DNA of 7,862 nucleotides from Spirosoma sp. GTDB taxonomy: Bacteria > Bacteroidota > Bacteroidia > Cytophagales > Spirosomataceae. The notes beneath the pieces are model-generated. The model had not been told where the DNA came from and ran no database searches. It saw only the letters and a program-made list of their open reading frames with translations. The stretch covers positions 1 through 7,862 of the forward strand of contig JANXVQ010000819.1 of assembly GCA_025351545.1 (NCBI GenBank). Reading direction: 5' to 3'. The first letter of the stretch is position 1. Every line of letters begins with the position of its first letter. This document shows, piece after piece, positions 5,779 through 7,862 of this stretch. Both the position numbers and the translations under genes were made by a program.

Positions 5779-6639
5779 TTATTTCACCGCCTGCCAAACC
5801 TCTATCGGCCGGTCGGTAGACATGATATCGGCTCCGTTTTTGGCAAACGTTTTATAAACCTGATCACCTTTGGCGACCGCTTGTTTGTCCAGGTTGCCAA
5901 GTGTACCAAGAATGCAGGCAATGCCTTTCTGGTGCAGAAACTGATACAATTCAGCATCGGGTTCTTTGACACCAACGAACGCAACCATCCGATTATCGGG
6001 AACGCCGAGTTCACGGAGACGATCGTATTCGGCATGGTTACGAATGGTTACCGAGATCATCAGATTCGGGTCGAGCTTATTGAGTTTGGCGGCATCCTGG
6101 GCGTTATACGTAATGACGGCGACATAATCACTCGCGCCGGTTTTGTGAATCATGTCTACCACTTTCGCAAACGACACGTTACGTTTCACATCGAGGGTGA
6201 ACGTTACTTTATTTTTACCCCAGCGAAGCACTTCCTCCAGAGTCGGGATTTTATAGGACGTCAAATTCCCCTGATTATCTTCTAATCGGTACTGCCCAAG
6301 TTCGGCGTAATTTCTGTCGATCAGTTTTCCGGTGCCGGTGGTTGTGCGCTCGAGGGTGGCGTCGTGCATCATCACCATCACGCTATCTTTGGTCAGGTCA
6401 ATATCGCACTCAATGATAACGGGCAGATTTTTAGCCAGATACGTAAATGATTCAATGCAGTTTTCGGGATATCTTTTTAGATCGCCCCCGCCCCGGTGCG
6501 CCGAAATTTTGCCCTTCTGATTGGGTTTATAGCTAAAGAAATCATACGTTTTGCCGGTCGAAACCTTCGTGTATGTTTTAGGCGAACAGGTAATCAGGCC
6601 GAAACTGAGACCAAGTATACTAAGTTGTTTTAGGGTCAT
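5779..6639 (-). CDS. Glycerophosphodiester phosphodiesterase, predicted lipoprotein
   Basis: This 286-residue protein hydrolyses glycerophosphodiesters (deacylated phospholipids) to glycerol-3-phosphate and an alcohol. From the ATG at 6639 it opens with a lipoprotein signal peptide: MTLKQ, a hydrophobic stretch, then the lipobox LITC with Cys18. It should therefore be lipid-anchored in the envelope; the residues after Cys (SPKT) lack the acidic surface-export signal of Bacteroidota, suggesting a periplasm-facing position. The GDPD catalytic set is complete: His48-Arg49 (SAHRGG), Glu59-Asn60 (YPENC), Glu77 and Asp79 (IIECDIDL), and His92-Asp93 (MMHDATLERT), with the C-terminal ADIMSTDRP motif. 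His48 and His92 are the expected acid/base pair. The frame stays open upstream to an ATG at 6792, but those 51 residues have no family similarity and would bury the signal peptide, so the shorter start is preferred. It is divergent from the flavin monooxygenase, with 164 bp between the starts. Confidence 0.92.
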   Translation of the reverse strand: MTLKQLSILGLSFGLITCSPKTYTKVSTGKTYDFFSYKPNQKGKISAHRGGGDLKRYPENCIESFTYLAKNLPVIIECDIDLTKDSVMVMMHDATLERTTTGTGKLIDRNYAELGQYRLEDNQGNLTSYKIPTLEEVLRWGKNKVTFTLDVKRNVSFAKVVDMIHKTGASDYVAVITYNAQDAAKLNKLDPNLMISVTIRNHAEYDRLRELGVPDNRMVAFVGVKEPDAELYQFLHQKGIACILGTLGNLDKQAVAKGDQVYKTFAKNGADIMSTDRPIEVWQAVK

Positions 6640-6803
6640 GATGAATAGCTGCCAATTGGCCGTAAATACTGGGAAGCGGACGACGATCAGGAACCGTTCC
6701 GATAAACCGCGTTGTTGATAAAGAAAAAGAAGTTGGCCTTTAATTCCCTGTTTGCCGCCCAACTGCGCCGTAAAAATAGGGTAACTAAACATATCAACGT
6801 ACT

Positions 6804-7820
6804 ATGATTCCGTTTTCAATTCTGGATTTATCGCCTATCGTGGAAGGTAATTCAGCTACGCAGGCTTTACGCAATACCTTAAATCTCGCCCAACACGCTG
6901 AACAGTTGGGTTATAACCGTTACTGGCTTGCCGAACATCATAACATGCCGGGCATTGCCAGTGCAGCCACATCGGTCGTTATAGGTTACGTCGCCGGTGG
7001 TACAAAAACCATTCGGGTTGGGTCTGGGGGCGTTATGCTACCAAATCACTCCCCGCTGGTGATTGCTGAACAATTTGGCACGCTGGAGTCGCTCTATCCC
7101 GGTCGCATTGACTTGGGATTGGGTCGCGCACCCGGCTCCGATCAGGTAACGGCCCGTGCTTTACGTCGGGATGCGACGGGGCCCGACACGTTCCCGCAGG
7201 ATGTCGTTGAGCTACAGCATTATTTCCAACCCGACGAGTCTAACCAGTTTGTTCAGGCCATACCGGGTACGGGTTTGAATGTGCCCATCTGGATTTTGGG
7301 TTCCAGTTTATTCGGCGCTCAATTGGCCGCTATGCTTGGTTTACCCTACGCCTTTGCTTCGCACTTTGCCCCTACCGAACTACTTCGGGCCTTGCAGGTT
7401 TACCGGACGCAGTTTAAACCGTCTGAGCATCTGAAAGAACCGTATGCGATGGTGGCTGTTAATGTTATTGCCGCCGATACCGATGAGGAAGCACAGCGTT
7501 TGTTCACGTCGGTGCAACAGCAGTTCCTTTATATCCGACGTGGAAAAGCCCGCCAAATGCAGCCTCCTGTCGACGATTTAACGACCCTCTGGCCCGATTA
7601 TGAACTGGCGGGTATTGAGCAGGCACTTCGTTGTTCGGCAGTGGGTTCGCCGGAGACAGTGCAGCGCGGACTGGCGAGTTTCATCTCGCAAACAAAGGCC
7701 GATGAATTGATCATTTCCTCGCCTATCTACGATCAACAGGCTCGCAAATATTCCCTGACACTTACCGCACAAGTACGCGATGCGTTAGCCGCCCAGCAAA
7801 CGGAACCTGTTGTTGTTTAG
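6804..7820 (+). CDS. LLM-class flavin-dependent oxidoreductase, MsnO8-like
   Basis: This 338-residue protein of the bacterial-luciferase-like monooxygenase superfamily has a TIM-barrel fold and uses reduced FMN. The N-terminus [12 protein letters not shown], the block [15 protein letters not shown] (39-53), [20 protein letters not shown] (71-90) and [16 protein letters not shown] (98-113) are the hallmarks of the single-subunit group that includes E. coli YhbW and the MsnO8 family. The later WILGSS segment (163-168) is also typical. The length is complete for the group. The substrate cannot be read from the sequence; related proteins include antibiotic-biosynthesis oxidases and uncharacterised housekeeping enzymes, and no biosynthetic neighbours are present here. 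No Shine-Dalgarno and no convincing TAnnTTTG were found in the 164-bp divergent spacer, so its promoter is unassigned. Confidence 0.93.
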   Translation: MIPFSILDLSPIVEGNSATQALRNTLNLAQHAEQLGYNRYWLAEHHNMPGIASAATSVVIGYVAGGTKTIRVGSGGVMLPNHSPLVIAEQFGTLESLYPGRIDLGLGRAPGSDQVTARALRRDATGPDTFPQDVVELQHYFQPDESNQFVQAIPGTGLNVPIWILGSSLFGAQLAAMLGLPYAFASHFAPTELLRALQVYRTQFKPSEHLKEPYAMVAVNVIAADTDEEAQRLFTSVQQQFLYIRRGKARQMQPPVDDLTTLWPDYELAGIEQALRCSAVGSPETVQRGLASFISQTKADELIISSPIYDQQARKYSLTLTAQVRDALAAQQTEPVVV

Positions 7821-7834
7821 TTTAAAATGAAGAT

Positions 7835-7853
7835 GGGTGGTTGGGTGGGTCGG
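7835..7853 (+). other. G-rich run with weak G-quadruplex potential
   Basis: Just after the monooxygenase stop the plus strand has G-tracts of 3, 2, 3, 3 and 2 separated by 1-2 nt. Only three tracts reach three G, so a stable three-layer quadruplex is not supported, but a two-layer or bulged form could exist. The remaining 3' bases of the window hold no gene. Confidence 0.2.
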
Positions 7854-7862
7854 TTTTGAGAA

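Noticed and set aside
5881..6285. A 134-codon plus-strand frame
   Set aside because: It is fully antisense to the GDPD catalytic domain, whose conserved motifs fix the true frame.
6771..6778. TATTTTTA on the minus strand as a -7 element for the GDPD gene
   Set aside because: The final G of TAnnTTTG is missing and the nearest upstream TTG is only 16 nt away; too weak to call.
1..7862. CRISPR arrays, insertion sequences, tRNA or rRNA genes, defence or toxin-antitoxin genes
   Set aside because: I saw no regularly spaced repeats, transposase motifs, terminal inverted repeats, cloverleaf sequences or toxin/antitoxin-like gene pairs; the coding space is filled by the genes listed.

Overview
The window looks like chromosomal DNA of a Bacteroidota bacterium, most likely a Cytophagales (Spirosoma-like) organism. 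This rests on moderate GC, almost no Shine-Dalgarno sequences before the genes, at least one spacer with a good match to the Bacteroidota promoter pattern TTG-N19-TAnnTTTG, and proteins typical of that phylum (OmpA-like envelope proteins, a lipoprotein GDPD, a GNAT-nitrilase fusion). The taxonomic call is an inference from overall character, not from a marker gene.

Layout. Positions 2140 down to 1 hold a three-gene minus-strand cluster: an inner-membrane-anchored protein with two OmpA-like domains, followed by two tandem paralogs, each with one N-terminal membrane helix. The first paralog carries a C-terminal helix-hairpin-helix (HhH) domain. The second runs off the left edge just where that domain should begin. 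Both intercistronic gaps contain a hairpin and start from a related 18-nt core. A divergent promoter region (2141-2389) separates this cluster from a plus-strand pair: low-specificity L-threonine aldolase (2390-3415) and a fused acetyltransferase/carbon-nitrogen hydrolase (3556-5154). The 140 bp between those two carries what looks like the remains of a small membrane-protein gene whose stop overlaps the start of the fusion gene. A perfect 20-bp inverted repeat forms a bidirectional terminator against the convergent DUF2809 membrane-protein gene (5661-5215). Next come a glycerophosphodiester phosphodiesterase lipoprotein on the minus strand (6639-5779) and, divergent from it, a luciferase-like flavin monooxygenase (6804-7820). 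The last 42 bases are non-coding and include a short G-rich run.

How the genes relate. The metabolic genes (threonine/glycine interconversion, C-N bond hydrolysis, glycerophosphodiester hydrolysis, flavin oxidoreductase) are mostly stand-alone housekeeping or accessory enzymes and do not form an obvious pathway. The only set that looks like a functional module is the OmpA-like + HhH + HhH cluster. It combines a periplasmic, probably peptidoglycan-binding protein with two predicted cytoplasm-facing membrane-tethered HhH proteins. No mobile element, CRISPR array, tRNA or rRNA was seen.
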